Positions 20,986 through 32,057 of a stretch of 64,000 nt of DNA are shown here, in pieces. Position 1 is the stretch's first letter. Each line of letters starts with the position of its first letter. The notes beneath the pieces are model-generated. The model was not told where the DNA came from and searched no databases. It saw only the letters and a list, made by a program, of their open reading frames with translations. The position numbers and the translations under genes are program-made. Source of the DNA: Fodinibius salsisoli (GTDB taxonomy: Bacteria; Bacteroidota; Rhodothermia; Balneolales; Balneolaceae); assembly GCF_026229185.1 (NCBI RefSeq), contig NZ_JAGGJA010000005.1:294913-358912 (forward strand), written 5' to 3'.

Positions 20986-21645
20986 TTAGCTTTCCAGCTG
21001 ATATTGTTCGGAGGGGATGCCTTCAGTCTCATTCACAAGGCTTTTGAATACAACAGCGGTAGCCATCGTAGTGAGGGGATAGGTAAAAAGGATGCCAATG
21101 CCAAAGAGAAGCGCCCCAACTATGTTAAGGGTAATGACGACGATGCCAAAAAGAAAAAGTTCCACCGTCATTTCCTCGCTCAAATAATAACTTTTTTGAA
21201 GGGCAACAAAGGAGGACTGGTTTTCTTCCAGTATAAAATAAGGATAGAACATAAATCGGACCGCGATAAAAATGCCGGGCAGCACAAATAGGAAAAGTCC
21301 AAGTATAATGCTCAACATATATAAAAAGTAGCCCACAAAATAACTTAGGAAATTGCGAAAGTTGTTAAACATATCGCTGACCTGAACATGCTCATCATCG
21401 ACGAGACGTAACATCACGTTGATAAAGCCAAGGCTCAGAAAAAGTTGAGTTACGGTTATAATACCCGAAATCACCTGGGCCTCGGTGGATGGATTTCCCC
21501 AAAAGTACTGGAAGTAATAGATCTGAGGTACGATAGCCAGTACATAATAGGTAACCATGATGCCGATGACGAAGGAGGTGTACCGTTTGTACTGCTGGAA
21601 GCTATACTTAAATAGGTGAACCAAATCGATTGAGGGTTGCTTCAT
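20986..21645 (-). CDS. Multi-pass membrane protein, unknown function
   Basis: A 219 aa protein with about five hydrophobic segments (near residues 22-45, 55-80, 100-130, 165-190 and 190-210). Its general pattern resembles DUF975 or GlpM-like integral membrane families, including a YPYFILEE-type segment between helices, but I cannot assign it firmly. It is separated from the WG-repeat lipoprotein gene by 92 bases on the same strand. Confidence 0.6.
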   Translation of the reverse strand: MKQPSIDLVHLFKYSFQQYKRYTSFVIGIMVTYYVLAIVPQIYYFQYFWGNPSTEAQVISGIITVTQLFLSLGFINVMLRLVDDEHVQVSDMFNNFRNFLSYFVGYFLYMLSIILGLFLFVLPGIFIAVRFMFYPYFILEENQSSFVALQKSYYLSEEMTVELFLFGIVVITLNIVGALLFGIGILFTYPLTTMATAVVFKSLVNETEGIPSEQYQLES

Positions 21646-21754
21646 GCCGGCTGAATGAATACGAAGATTTTTTAGTTATTAACGATGGCCTCAGGGCCAG
21701 AAGCCTATATAATTTAAAGCTTCAAAAGATACGATTTATCTGTATCTTTAAAAG

Positions 21755-21770
21755 TTTAAGTGAACTTAAA
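21755..21770. promoter_or_regulatory. Dyad TTTAAGT-GA-ACTTAAA over the uvrA start region
   Basis: Seven-base arms separated by two bases overlap the GTG start codon of uvrA. The centre is too short for an RNA hairpin, so a DNA-binding protein site is more likely if it is functional at all. It does not match a LexA box that I know. Confidence 0.3.
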
Positions 21771-24627
21771 GATTGTACCACCCTTGCGAGAAAATATTGT
21801 AATTCGTGGCGCGCGTGAGCACAACCTAAAGAATATAGACGTTAACATTCCCCGTGAGCAACTGGTCGTTGTAACGGGAATATCCGGATCGGGAAAATCA
21901 TCTCTTGCCTTTGATACGATCTATGCCGAGGGCCAGCGACGTTTTCTGGAGTCGCTATCGGCCTATGCCCGGCAGTTTCTGGGGATGATGGAGCGCCCGG
22001 AAGTTGACTTCATCGATGGGCTTTCGCCCGTCATTTCTATAGATCAGAAGACAACGAACCGAAATCCAAGGTCTACCGTGGGCACGGTGACGGAAATCTA
22101 CGACTTTCTCCGGCTGCTCTACGCGCGAATTGGTATTCCATATTCCTGGAAGACAGGCAATGAGATGTCCAAGCAGACCGCAGACCAGGTGGTGTCGGCG
22201 ATTATGGATATGCCGGAAGGGACCAAAGCCTACTGTCTTGCGCCCGTCGTTCGTGGTCGCAAAGGGCATTATCGGGAGCTTTTTGAGCAGACCATGAAGC
22301 AGGGCTTTGTGCAAGTCCGCGTGGATGGCGAGCTGATGGACCTGGAAGAGGACATGAAAGTAGATCGGTATAAGACGCACAATATCGAAGTAGTCGTTGA
22401 TCGATTTGTGATTAATGACAAGAGCGAAAAGCGTATTGCCGAAAGTGTTCGTCTGGCACTGGAGATGGCCGAAGGTAATGTGGTGTTGTCCGTTCCCACC
22501 GATGAAGGCTTTGATGATCATCTCTATTCGCAAAACCTGTTTGATCCGGAAAGTGGTCTGGCTTATGAGGATCCGGCCCCGAATATGTTTTCGTTTAACT
22601 CCCCATACGGAGCCTGCCAAAATTGTGATGGCCTCGGCTATACCTATGATGTTAATCGCGACTTGGTCATTCCTAATAAAGAACAAACCATTGAAGAAGG
22701 CGCCATCCGCTTTTTAGGAAAGCCGCGCGATATCTTTGCTTTTAAACAGTTGAGGGCGGTACTCAAGAGTATTGACCTGGATTTCGATACGCCCATCACG
22801 GAATTTACCGAAGAGCAACTGGATCTTATTTTTGAAGGAGGCGGTGATACAAAATATGACGTCAGCTACGACTTCCGTCAGGATAATGTAACCTACAAGC
22901 ACTCTTTTGATGGCTTGCGGGATATGATTCGCAGCCAATACGAGGAGAGTAAATCCAACAAAAAGCGGGACAAAGCCAAAGCCTATATGAGCAAGATCGC
23001 CTGTCCTGAATGTGACGGTGGTCGGCTGAATAAGGAAGCACTTTCGTATAAAATTGATGGCCACTCCATTGACAAGCTGGTCAAGATGGATATCAAGACA
23101 CTACGGAACACGCTCAATAACCTTGATTTGAATGAACGCCAGCAGAAGATTGGCAGCCAGGTGCTCAAAGAAGTTCGGGACCGCGTGGACTTTCTGCTGA
23201 ATGTAGGTCTCAACTATTTAACGCTGGATCGTGAGGCGCAGACCCTCAGCGGTGGTGAAGCGCAACGCATTCGCCTGGCCACCCAAATAGGTACACAGCT
23301 GGTAGGCGTGCTGTATATTTTAGATGAACCCAGCATCGGGCTCCACCAGCGCGATAATATCAAGCTGATACGATCGCTGGAAACGCTGCGTGATCTGGGC
23401 AACAGCGTGATTGTGGTAGAACACGACCGCGAGACCATCGAGCAGGCCGATTATGTGCTTGACCTCGGACCCGGGGCTGGTGAATATGGCGGTGAAATTG
23501 TCACCGAAGGTGCACCTGATGAACTCGACCCGGATTCCATGACGGCCAAATTCTTGAAAGATGAAGAAACCGTTCCTTATCCGGATACACGGCGCGAGGG
23601 TAGTGGCGAAACCGTACGTTTGGAAGGCGCACGTGGACATAATCTAAAAGAAGTAGATGTAGATATTCCACTGGGTAAATTTATCTGTGTGACGGGGGTA
23701 AGTGGCAGTGGCAAAAGCTCACTCATCAACCAGACGCTGGAGCCTATTTTATCATCCGAATTTTATAATTCGAAATCAGTGCCACTTCCTTATGATGAAG
23801 TTCATGGTATTGATAACCTGGATAAGATTATTTCCGTCGATCAGAGCCCCATCGGTCGTACGCCGCGCTCCAATCCGGGAACGTACACCAAGGTTTTTGA
23901 CCATATCCGGAAGTTGTTTGCTGAGCTTCCCGAGTCAAAAATTCGTGGATACGACCAAGGACGATTTTCGTTTAACGTGAAGGGAGGACGCTGTGAGGCC
24001 TGTAATGGAGATGGCGTTCGCAAGATTGAGATGAACTTTCTACCGGATGTCTATGTGGATTGTGAGACCTGCAACGGCAAGCGTTATAATCGGGAAACAC
24101 TCGAAATCTATTACAAAGGCAAAAATATTTCGGATGTGCTGAACATGTCCATCCAAGAAGCGCATGATTTTTTTGACTCTGTGCCGGCCATCAATCGTAT
24201 TCTAGGCACCCTGGTTGATGTTGGTTTGGGTTATCTGCGATTGGGGCAGCCCAGCACGACCCTCTCTGGAGGGGAGGCCCAGCGGATTAAGCTCGCTCGG
24301 GAGCTTTCGAAAGTAGGCACTGGTGATACGCTGTATATTATGGACGAGCCTACAACAGGCCTCCATTTTCAGGATGTGCGCCTACTGGTAGATGTGATCC
24401 AGCAGCTGGTAGATAAGGGAAATACCGTGATCGTCATTGAACATAACCTGGATCTCATTAAAGCTGCAGACTGGATTATTGATTTAGGTCCGGAAGGAGG
24501 CAATGAGGGGGGACAAATTATTAGCCAGGGAACTCCTGAAGAAGTCGCAAAGTCCGAAGCGAGCGTTACCGGAGACTTTTTGGAAGAAGAGTTTGAGCGC
24601 GAAGGCCAGAAAAAAGTAACAGCCTGA
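21760..24627 (+). CDS. uvrA: UvrA, excinuclease ABC subunit A
   Basis: DNA-damage recognition ATPase of nucleotide excision repair (955 aa). It shows two ABC modules, with Walker A GISGSGKS near residue 42 and GVSGSGKS near 646, and signatures [12 protein letters not shown] and [12 protein letters not shown]. Zinc-finger cysteines include [25 protein letters not shown] and CETCNGKRY. The GTG start at 21760 directly follows an in-frame stop. A TTG at 21784 would give an N-terminus closer to E. coli UvrA and cannot be excluded. There is no uvrB or uvrC nearby. Confidence 0.97.
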   Translation: MNLKIVPPLRENIVIRGAREHNLKNIDVNIPREQLVVVTGISGSGKSSLAFDTIYAEGQRRFLESLSAYARQFLGMMERPEVDFIDGLSPVISIDQKTTNRNPRSTVGTVTEIYDFLRLLYARIGIPYSWKTGNEMSKQTADQVVSAIMDMPEGTKAYCLAPVVRGRKGHYRELFEQTMKQGFVQVRVDGELMDLEEDMKVDRYKTHNIEVVVDRFVINDKSEKRIAESVRLALEMAEGNVVLSVPTDEGFDDHLYSQNLFDPESGLAYEDPAPNMFSFNSPYGACQNCDGLGYTYDVNRDLVIPNKEQTIEEGAIRFLGKPRDIFAFKQLRAVLKSIDLDFDTPITEFTEEQLDLIFEGGGDTKYDVSYDFRQDNVTYKHSFDGLRDMIRSQYEESKSNKKRDKAKAYMSKIACPECDGGRLNKEALSYKIDGHSIDKLVKMDIKTLRNTLNNLDLNERQQKIGSQVLKEVRDRVDFLLNVGLNYLTLDREAQTLSGGEAQRIRLATQIGTQLVGVLYILDEPSIGLHQRDNIKLIRSLETLRDLGNSVIVVEHDRETIEQADYVLDLGPGAGEYGGEIVTEGAPDELDPDSMTAKFLKDEETVPYPDTRREGSGETVRLEGARGHNLKEVDVDIPLGKFICVTGVSGSGKSSLINQTLEPILSSEFYNSKSVPLPYDEVHGIDNLDKIISVDQSPIGRTPRSNPGTYTKVFDHIRKLFAELPESKIRGYDQGRFSFNVKGGRCEACNGDGVRKIEMNFLPDVYVDCETCNGKRYNRETLEIYYKGKNISDVLNMSIQEAHDFFDSVPAINRILGTLVDVGLGYLRLGQPSTTLSGGEAQRIKLARELSKVGTGDTLYIMDEPTTGLHFQDVRLLVDVIQQLVDKGNTVIVIEHNLDLIKAADWIIDLGPEGGNEGGQIISQGTPEEVAKSEASVTGDFLEEEFEREGQKKVTA

Positions 24628-24698
24628 GTCAGCTATACTGAATGGTTGGTAAGCTTCTTTCGTTTTAGTAATACTCTTTGATTAAAAACGGAGGAGAT

Positions 24699-24896
24699 AT
24701 GAAATATGCCATCCGGTGTATTGCCATATTTATTGTCCTTACCACTTTGCTTACAGTGGGTGCTATTTACCTGCTGGAAATCCAAATGCCGTTGAACGGG
24801 ATTATATTTTTCAGTGCATCCATTAGTTTATTTGCAACCATTATATACGGCTGGATCGACGCTGTGTATATCAAAAAACGCCAACCTGGCTTGTAG
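24699..24896 (+). CDS. Small two-helix membrane protein
   Basis: A 65 aa protein with two predicted membrane helices (about residues 5-25 and 34-55) and a basic C-terminus KKRQPGL. The start at 24699 is supported by GGAGGAGAT immediately upstream; an earlier in-frame ATG at 24678 has no such signal. No family recognised. It lies between uvrA and a small lipoprotein gene. Confidence 0.65.
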   Translation: MKYAIRCIAIFIVLTTLLTVGAIYLLEIQMPLNGIIFFSASISLFATIIYGWIDAVYIKKRQPGL

Positions 24897-25007
24897 AAAG
24901 TAGTAAGGGAAGGTTTGCTGAGGGGGGCAGATATATAAGATAGGTAAGAACAGGAGCGTTGGGTTGTTCCAACGTTATAAATAAGGTGTGGGGAGATTAA
25001 CTATAGT

Positions 25008-25427
25008 ATGGCAAAAGAAATGATAGGCTGGTTAAAGATTGGACTCTTGGTTTTAGTTGTCGGTTGCGCATCTTCTGGGCTTTCTGTAGAAAAAGACAGT
25101 AACAGAAATGATGCCTCAAGCATGACTGTTACTGATTCATCGCTTACGCTTGCGGATTATCTAAGAAAAGTGGCAGGCGTAGACGTCCGGGGGACGGCTG
25201 AAAATATCCGTGTATATATACGTGGTATAAATACGATTAGTGGCCGGAATGAGCCTCTTTTTGTTGTCGATGGGAGTCGTCTCGGTCGGTCTTATCAACG
25301 AGTAAGTAGCTTGGTTGCTGTTGACGATATTGACAGGATACGGGTCTTAAAGGGATCCGATGCAGGGGCGCGATATGGATTGGAGGGGAATGCAGGAGTT
25401 ATTGAGATTGAGACCAAAAGAAATTAA
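25008..25427 (+). CDS. Plug-domain-only TonB-receptor-like lipoprotein
   Basis: A 139 aa protein with a lipoprotein signal (lipobox VVGCAS, lipidated Cys near residue 20). The mature part reads like the plug domain of a TonB-dependent receptor: LRKVAGVDVRG, VYIRGINT, EPLFVVDG and the closing DAGARYG..GVIEIETK. No beta-barrel follows, because a stop comes directly after the plug. Such stand-alone plug lipoproteins occur in Bacteroidota, but their role is unclear; decoy, adaptor or regulatory roles are speculative. Confidence 0.8.
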   Translation: MAKEMIGWLKIGLLVLVVGCASSGLSVEKDSNRNDASSMTVTDSSLTLADYLRKVAGVDVRGTAENIRVYIRGINTISGRNEPLFVVDGSRLGRSYQRVSSLVAVDDIDRIRVLKGSDAGARYGLEGNAGVIEIETKRN

Positions 25428-25565
25428 TAATATTTGTCCCAATTGCACCCAAGAGCCTTCTATTAGGGTAAGAGATCAAAACCTTATGGTGTCACGAATG
25501 GGGATTATTATAAATTCATTTTTGAATTTGTTCCGTTCTATGTTTCTGACTATTTTCAGCCACTG

Positions 25566-26117
25566 ATGGAAAAATTTCGTACACATATCGCACGCTGGCT
25601 GGTAGCCTTGCTTGTCATTTCGGGTTTCAGCTTTTCTCTGGTGCAGCCCGCACAGGCACGCCAGAATACCGATGCCTTTGCACGCTGGCTGGATATGATG
25701 GCTAAATCATCAGATACTGCTGCCTTGCAAGAAGAGTTGAAAGATCTACAAGCTTCTGGTGAGGCTCTGTCAGTGATGATTCAGGAAGCCTCGAGAATTG
25801 TCTCGCAAAACAATGAGAATTTCGACTTCCCTTTTGCTAAGGAAGAGGCCCCGAATCAGCTGTATCAATTATTGTTAATTGAGTGGAATCAGTTTCAAAC
25901 GGGGGACGCTATGGCGGCTGTCCCTGCTACACAAAAGAGCATAAAACAACTGCTTCCCTGGCATACCGACAAGCTAAGTCCTCCGGGGTTCCTGGGTATG
26001 CGATACGAATTATTCCAGGTAGCTGATAACCGAATCGTCGTTGAGGTTATACCTGGGTTTCAAGAATCTATTTCACTGCAGCCGATGAGCAGTGGCGTAG
26101 CTATAGGTGCTCCCTAG
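25566..26117 (+). CDS. Secreted/periplasmic protein, unknown function
   Basis: A 183 aa protein with a typical signal peptide (residues 1-31, ending AQARQ). The mature part starts with a helical region rich in E/Q/L and ends with a hydrophobic segment. I recognise no domain. It lies 79 bases upstream of secD on the same strand and may be cotranscribed with it. Confidence 0.6.
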   Translation: MEKFRTHIARWLVALLVISGFSFSLVQPAQARQNTDAFARWLDMMAKSSDTAALQEELKDLQASGEALSVMIQEASRIVSQNNENFDFPFAKEEAPNQLYQLLLIEWNQFQTGDAMAAVPATQKSIKQLLPWHTDKLSPPGFLGMRYELFQVADNRIVVEVIPGFQESISLQPMSSGVAIGAP

Positions 26118-26182
26118 CCGTTTTTGCCTATCCTTACTACAATTCACAATACATTTTTTAAATACTGGCTTTCCTCGGTTAG

Positions 26183-26189
26183 AGGAGGG
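26183..26189 (+). promoter_or_regulatory. Ribosome-binding site deciding the TTG start of secD
   Basis: The sequence GAGGAGGG sits 7-8 bases before a TTG codon at 26197. This is the strongest Shine-Dalgarno in the region and favours TTG over the ATG at 26236. Confidence 0.65.
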
Positions 26190-26196
26190 TTAGCCG

Positions 26197-28059
26197 TTGT
26201 TAAATGCAATTCCTAAACTTTTAAATCGATTTATTATGCAAGGTAATGGAACTAAAATTGGATTTATCGTAGCCTTCCTGGCTATGTCAATCTATTATCT
26301 GTGGCCAACAGTGGCGAATACGCTTGAGCAGAATTATATTCAAGATCTGCCAGAGGCTGAACGTACTGAATACAGAGAAGAAAACGCTCAACGACTGCAA
26401 AACTTACGGGAAGAATCTCTTTCTCTTGGTCTTGACCTGCAGGGCGGTATGCACGTTACGCTGGAAGTAGGAACAGCTCAGCTTGTCCGTGAGCTGGCCG
26501 GTGAATATGCCGACACAACACTCAGTAACGTAATTGAGACTGCTCAGCAACGTGCGCTTCAGAACGATACCGACTTTATCAATGAAATGGTGCAGGTATT
26601 TGAAGAGCAAAACCCAAATGGACGGCTGAGCCGTTACTACCGGTCGGAAGCGGAGAACATTACCCGCCGATCTACGAACGAAGAAATTCTGGCATACCTG
26701 CAGTCGCAACGCGACTCCGCGGTGGACCGGGCTATGGAAATTATCCGTACCCGTGTGGACCGGTATGGTGTAACTGAGCCAGCTATTTTTGTGCAGGGCA
26801 ATAATCGTGTAGTCGTAGAGCTACCCGGCGTTGCAAATAAAGAACGAATCCGGAGTCTGTTGAAAGGGACAGCCCGGCTAGAGTTCCGTTTAGTAGCCGA
26901 GCCTGATCAAATCAGTACAGCTCGACAGCAAATTGTAGGTTACTATAATCGCCAGGTTGCATCAGATACCTCTGATAGCGTACAGCAAAGTAGCGGGCAA
27001 AATAATCCACTGGCCGAAGTATTGAGCACGCAAACACGTAGTGGCTATGCGTTTGGATATACTACAGGCCGCGATACGGCCCGTGTAAATGAACTGCTGC
27101 AAAAACCTGAAGTTCAGGAGCTGATACCACGCAATATGACCTTGATGTGGGGAGCCAGTCCATTTCAAACGACCCAACAAGGACAGGAACTGTTTGAACT
27201 TATTGGCGTTCGTCCCCAGGTAGAGATGACCGGTGAAGTTATTGAAGAAGCCAGCGTCAACTTCGACCAGGCCACCAATCAGCCTCGGGTATCCATGAAC
27301 ATGAATTCGGAGGGCGCTCGACGATGGTCACGTATTACCGGTGCTAATATTGGTAAACCCATCGCGATTGTGCTTGATGGTTACGTCTATTCATATCCCA
27401 ATGTGGAAAGCAAGATTGCCAATGGCCGTTCTTCCATTTCTGGATTGGAAAGTCAGGCAGAGGCTCAGGATTTGGTAAACATTTTACTCTCCGGTGCACT
27501 GCCCGCTCCGCTTGAAATCATTGAAGAACGAACGGTAGGAGCAACCCTTGGAGAAGCCTCCATACAGGCGGGTTTCTATTCTACGCTCATTGGATTAGTA
27601 ATCGTAGCCATATTTATGATTATTTACTACCGTGCTGGCGGAGGAATCGCTGACTTGGCCCTGCTTCTAAATATCATATTTATTCTGGGGATTTTAGCGG
27701 CCTTTAAAGCCACCCTCACGCTTCCCGGTATTGCTGGTATTGTACTGACTATTGGTATGGCAGTGGATGCAAATGTACTGATATTTGATCGTATCAGGGA
27801 GGAACAACGAACCGGGAAAACGCTACGAGCTGCCATTGAAGGCGGGTATGCTAACGCTATGAGTGCTATTGTAGATGCTAACGTAACGACCTTCTTTGTA
27901 GGGATTATTCTCTACAGTTTTGGAGTTGGCCCGATTAAAGGTTTTGCCGTTACGTTGATGGCAGGTATTGTAGCATCACTGTTCAGCGCAATCGTAATTA
28001 CCCGTGTGGTCGTCGATTACCTGACACGTGAACGGTCTGCTGAACTCAGCTTCGGTTAA
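26197..28059 (+). CDS. secD: Protein translocase subunit SecD
   Basis: Inner-membrane RND-type subunit that uses the proton gradient to complete Sec-dependent export. The 620 aa protein has an N-terminal helix, the LGLDLQGGMHV motif, a large periplasmic domain (about residues 60-450), and five C-terminal helices with the VDANVLIFDRIREE motif. Translation probably begins at TTG 26197 with a strong upstream GAGGAGGG. secF follows 39 bases later, so the two form an operon. Confidence 0.96.
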   Translation: MLNAIPKLLNRFIMQGNGTKIGFIVAFLAMSIYYLWPTVANTLEQNYIQDLPEAERTEYREENAQRLQNLREESLSLGLDLQGGMHVTLEVGTAQLVRELAGEYADTTLSNVIETAQQRALQNDTDFINEMVQVFEEQNPNGRLSRYYRSEAENITRRSTNEEILAYLQSQRDSAVDRAMEIIRTRVDRYGVTEPAIFVQGNNRVVVELPGVANKERIRSLLKGTARLEFRLVAEPDQISTARQQIVGYYNRQVASDTSDSVQQSSGQNNPLAEVLSTQTRSGYAFGYTTGRDTARVNELLQKPEVQELIPRNMTLMWGASPFQTTQQGQELFELIGVRPQVEMTGEVIEEASVNFDQATNQPRVSMNMNSEGARRWSRITGANIGKPIAIVLDGYVYSYPNVESKIANGRSSISGLESQAEAQDLVNILLSGALPAPLEIIEERTVGATLGEASIQAGFYSTLIGLVIVAIFMIIYYRAGGGIADLALLLNIIFILGILAAFKATLTLPGIAGIVLTIGMAVDANVLIFDRIREEQRTGKTLRAAIEGGYANAMSAIVDANVTTFFVGIILYSFGVGPIKGFAVTLMAGIVASLFSAIVITRVVVDYLTRERSAELSFG

Positions 28060-28098
28060 TCAAAAAGATTATAAACGTTAAATCAAGGATTTAATACC

Positions 28099-29010
28099 AT
28101 GAGATGGTTCGAAACACCCGACTTTAATTTTTTAAAAGCTCACAAGATTGCCTATGTCGTTTCCGGCATTTTGTTAGTGGCTTCAATCATAGGAATTGTA
28201 ACCAAAGGCCTACAGTATGGTATCGACTTTAAGGGCGGTAAAGAGTTTGTCCTTGAGTTTGAGCAGCCGGTAGAGGTATTGGATATACGCAGTGAATTAA
28301 CAGGTCCCCTTGGCGGTGCCCCCGAAGTTAAACTCTTCGGATCTCCAAGTGATGTACTTATCCGTACCGATGATCCGGGTAACATTACGGAAGTACAGAA
28401 TACCATCACTCAAGCGATGGCACAGCTTTATCCGGATAACTCGGCAGACGTCATAAAGACCGACATTGTTGGTCCGCGTTTCGCCGAAGACCTTAAGGCT
28501 GGTGCACTTAATGCCATTATCTTTGCCCTCATCGTGATCTTTATTTATATACTCATTCGTTTTAAAGACTGGACCTTTTCGGCAGGAGCCGTTGCGGCCC
28601 TCTTTCATGATGTGATGATCGTATTGGGTATATTTACAATTTTTGGAGATTTGGCACCCTTCAGTATGCAAATTGACCAAGCTATTATTGCTGCCTTTTT
28701 AACGATTGTGGGTTATTCGCTAAACGATACGGTGGTTGTATTTGACCGAATCCGTGAAAATAGTACCTTGTTTAAAACCATGGAGCACGATGAAATGGTT
28801 AACAAAAGTCTTAATGATACGCTTAGCCGAACCGTTATAACATCGATAACGACCTTGTTTGTGGTAACCGTGCTATTTATCTTTGGCGGTGAGGTCTTAA
28901 AAGGCTTTTCCTTTGCATTGATGCTTGGTGTGGTTATTGGTACCTATAGTTCACTATTTGTTGCCAGTTCAACGGTCGTCGAATTACAGCGCAGAAGGCA
29001 AAATGCATAA
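28099..29010 (+). CDS. secF: Protein translocase subunit SecF
   Basis: Partner of SecD in the Sec translocon (303 aa). Motifs are the GIDFKGGKEFVLEF segment after helix 1 and YSLNDTVVVFDRIREN in helix 4, with six membrane helices in all. Its position 39 bases after secD and its typical length support the call. SecD and SecF are separate proteins here, unlike the fused form in many Bacteroidia. Confidence 0.96.
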   Translation: MRWFETPDFNFLKAHKIAYVVSGILLVASIIGIVTKGLQYGIDFKGGKEFVLEFEQPVEVLDIRSELTGPLGGAPEVKLFGSPSDVLIRTDDPGNITEVQNTITQAMAQLYPDNSADVIKTDIVGPRFAEDLKAGALNAIIFALIVIFIYILIRFKDWTFSAGAVAALFHDVMIVLGIFTIFGDLAPFSMQIDQAIIAAFLTIVGYSLNDTVVVFDRIRENSTLFKTMEHDEMVNKSLNDTLSRTVITSITTLFVVTVLFIFGGEVLKGFSFALMLGVVIGTYSSLFVASSTVVELQRRRQNA

Positions 29011-29168
29011 GCAAAAAAGTCTTCGATAAGACGGATGATGTTTCAAATAAGTGTAACAACTTAATGCAGTAACCGTAATAGTGGTCCAGGGCATATAAAT
29101 TAGCATCAAGATGTGCTATGAGCCTTTATTAAAATACTATAACTCCAAAATAAACAGGAGATTTGGCT

Positions 29169-29522
29169 ATGACTTTTAATGTATCGGAGCGTTATAATTG
29201 TGTGGTTCTTCAATTTAAAGGTAATGTGATGGGGGGACCCGATGCGGTAACCTTGAATGAAAAATTACACGAACTTATTGAAGAAGATAAAACAAATGTA
29301 GTTGCGGATCTGGGGAAGGTGAAATTTATGAACTCATCCGGCCTTGGGATGCTGATCGGTGGCTTGACAACCATGCGGAAGGCTGGTGGTGATCTTCGGA
29401 TTGCCAATGCGACTGACAAGATTGAGAGCCTTCTGGTGATTACAAAGCTTATTACCGTATTCAATCACTTTAAATCACTTGAGGAAGCAGTCGAATCATA
29501 TTCGGCAAAGGAAGAAGAATAA
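29169..29522 (+). CDS. STAS-domain anti-sigma-factor antagonist-like protein
   Basis: Single STAS domain of 117 aa. The segment VKFMNSSGLGML contains the serine that is phosphorylated in SpoIIAA-like proteins, so a partner-switch with a serine kinase is plausible. CAGGAG precedes the ATG at 29169 by about eight bases; an in-frame TTG at 29163 is less likely. No cognate kinase or phosphatase gene is adjacent. Confidence 0.85.
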   Translation: MTFNVSERYNCVVLQFKGNVMGGPDAVTLNEKLHELIEEDKTNVVADLGKVKFMNSSGLGMLIGGLTTMRKAGGDLRIANATDKIESLLVITKLITVFNHFKSLEEAVESYSAKEEE

Positions 29523-30866
<1,344 letters not shown>

Positions 30867-30949
30867 GCTTACTTTGGATAGGTTGTTTTTCTATATCATG
30901 ATAGGTCTGCAGTGAAAAGATTCCTAAACTTTACCTTATAGATAAAAAT

Positions 30950-32056
30950 ATGGCCACTTTTGCTGTTACCTATCTGTTGGCGGTCCAAAAGGGAGAAGGC
31001 GTTGATAAAAAAATAGAACAGATTTGCTTGGAGCAATCAGCTGAATTGCCTCGTAAGGTCTTATCAAAAAGTATTATTGATGAGGTTGTGGGAAGACCCC
31101 GCGGCCGGGAACAGGTTGCGGATGGTAGGTTCAAAGTAGTGATTGAATGGCCGTTAGCAAATATCGGCAAAGAAGATATCATCCAGTTTTTAAACCTGCT
31201 ATATGGTAATGTTTCTTTACAGCCGGGCATACAAGTGGTAGATGTTGAGTGGTCGGCATTATCTGAGTTCTTCGCAGGACCACAATTTGGTATTGAAGGC
31301 ATCCGCAGTCGATATCAAATTACGGGTCGTCCAATGAGTGCTACAGCCCTTAAGCCACTTGGGAGTTCTTCTCAAAAGTTAGCTGATCTCGCACAGCAGT
31401 TTGCAAGAGGCGGCATTGATATCATCAAAGATGATCATGGGATTATGGATCAAAAGTATGCTCCTTTTGAGGAACGACTCACAAGCTGTGTATCTACCCT
31501 GAAAGAAGTAGCACAAAAAAGAGGTCGAAAAACATACTATTTTCCCAATATTACAGCCGAAGCTTGGGAAGCTGAAGAACGGTATCTTCGGGCAGCAGAA
31601 TTAGGCGCCGATGGAGTTCTTATTTGTCCACATATCACGGGATTGGCAACTATGCACCGTTTGGCAAGGAGGGAAGAACAGTTGCCTATCATGGCTCACC
31701 CTGCCTTTTCGGGTCAGTTAACAATGAATGAATTACAGGGTTTTGCTCCGTCTTTTCTATATGGACAGCTTTGGCGGGCCCTGGGAGCTGATTTTGTTAT
31801 TTATCCCAATACAGGGGGGCGTTTTTCGTACAGTCTTGCACAGTGCAAGGCTATAAATAACTGCTCTCGAAGTTCAGACTTGCCATTTAGCCCCTCTTGG
31901 CCGACTCCGGCGGGTGGCATTTCGGTAGAAAAAGTACGCCACTGGCGGAATGAGTACGGCCCGGATACCTGTTTATTGATTGGGGGAAGTTTGTATAAAT
32001 ATGCTGGTGGTCCCGAAGAGGCAGCTAAAGTATTCAGTAAACAGTTGATAGATTAA
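30950..32056 (+). CDS. RuBisCO-like protein (form IV)
   Basis: A 368 aa member of the RuBisCO large-subunit superfamily that is not a CO2-fixing enzyme. Retained positions are TALKPLG (Lys135, matching catalytic Lys175) and GGIDIIKDDH, where Lys160 and Asp162 match the carbamylated Lys and a metal ligand. The ligand Glu204 equivalent is His163. Later motifs are MAHPAFSG, PNTGGRFSYS, PAGGI and IGGS. Related proteins act in methionine salvage or isomerise 5-methylthioribulose 1-phosphate. The next gene, one base away, is a cupin, as in the methylthioadenosine-isoprenoid shunt of Rhodospirillum rubrum. The substrate here is inferred. Confidence 0.85.
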   Translation: MATFAVTYLLAVQKGEGVDKKIEQICLEQSAELPRKVLSKSIIDEVVGRPRGREQVADGRFKVVIEWPLANIGKEDIIQFLNLLYGNVSLQPGIQVVDVEWSALSEFFAGPQFGIEGIRSRYQITGRPMSATALKPLGSSSQKLADLAQQFARGGIDIIKDDHGIMDQKYAPFEERLTSCVSTLKEVAQKRGRKTYYFPNITAEAWEAEERYLRAAELGADGVLICPHITGLATMHRLARREEQLPIMAHPAFSGQLTMNELQGFAPSFLYGQLWRALGADFVIYPNTGGRFSYSLAQCKAINNCSRSSDLPFSPSWPTPAGGISVEKVRHWRNEYGPDTCLLIGGSLYKYAGGPEEAAKVFSKQLID

Positions 32057-32057
32057 T

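Noticed and set aside
21955..22686. Minus-strand frame inside uvrA
   Set aside because: Shadow of the plus-strand UvrA gene, which is fully supported.
30950..32056. True CO2-fixing RuBisCO large subunit
   Set aside because: The metal-ligand Glu position is His and the loop 6 lysine context is not RuBisCO-like; no small subunit or carboxysome genes.
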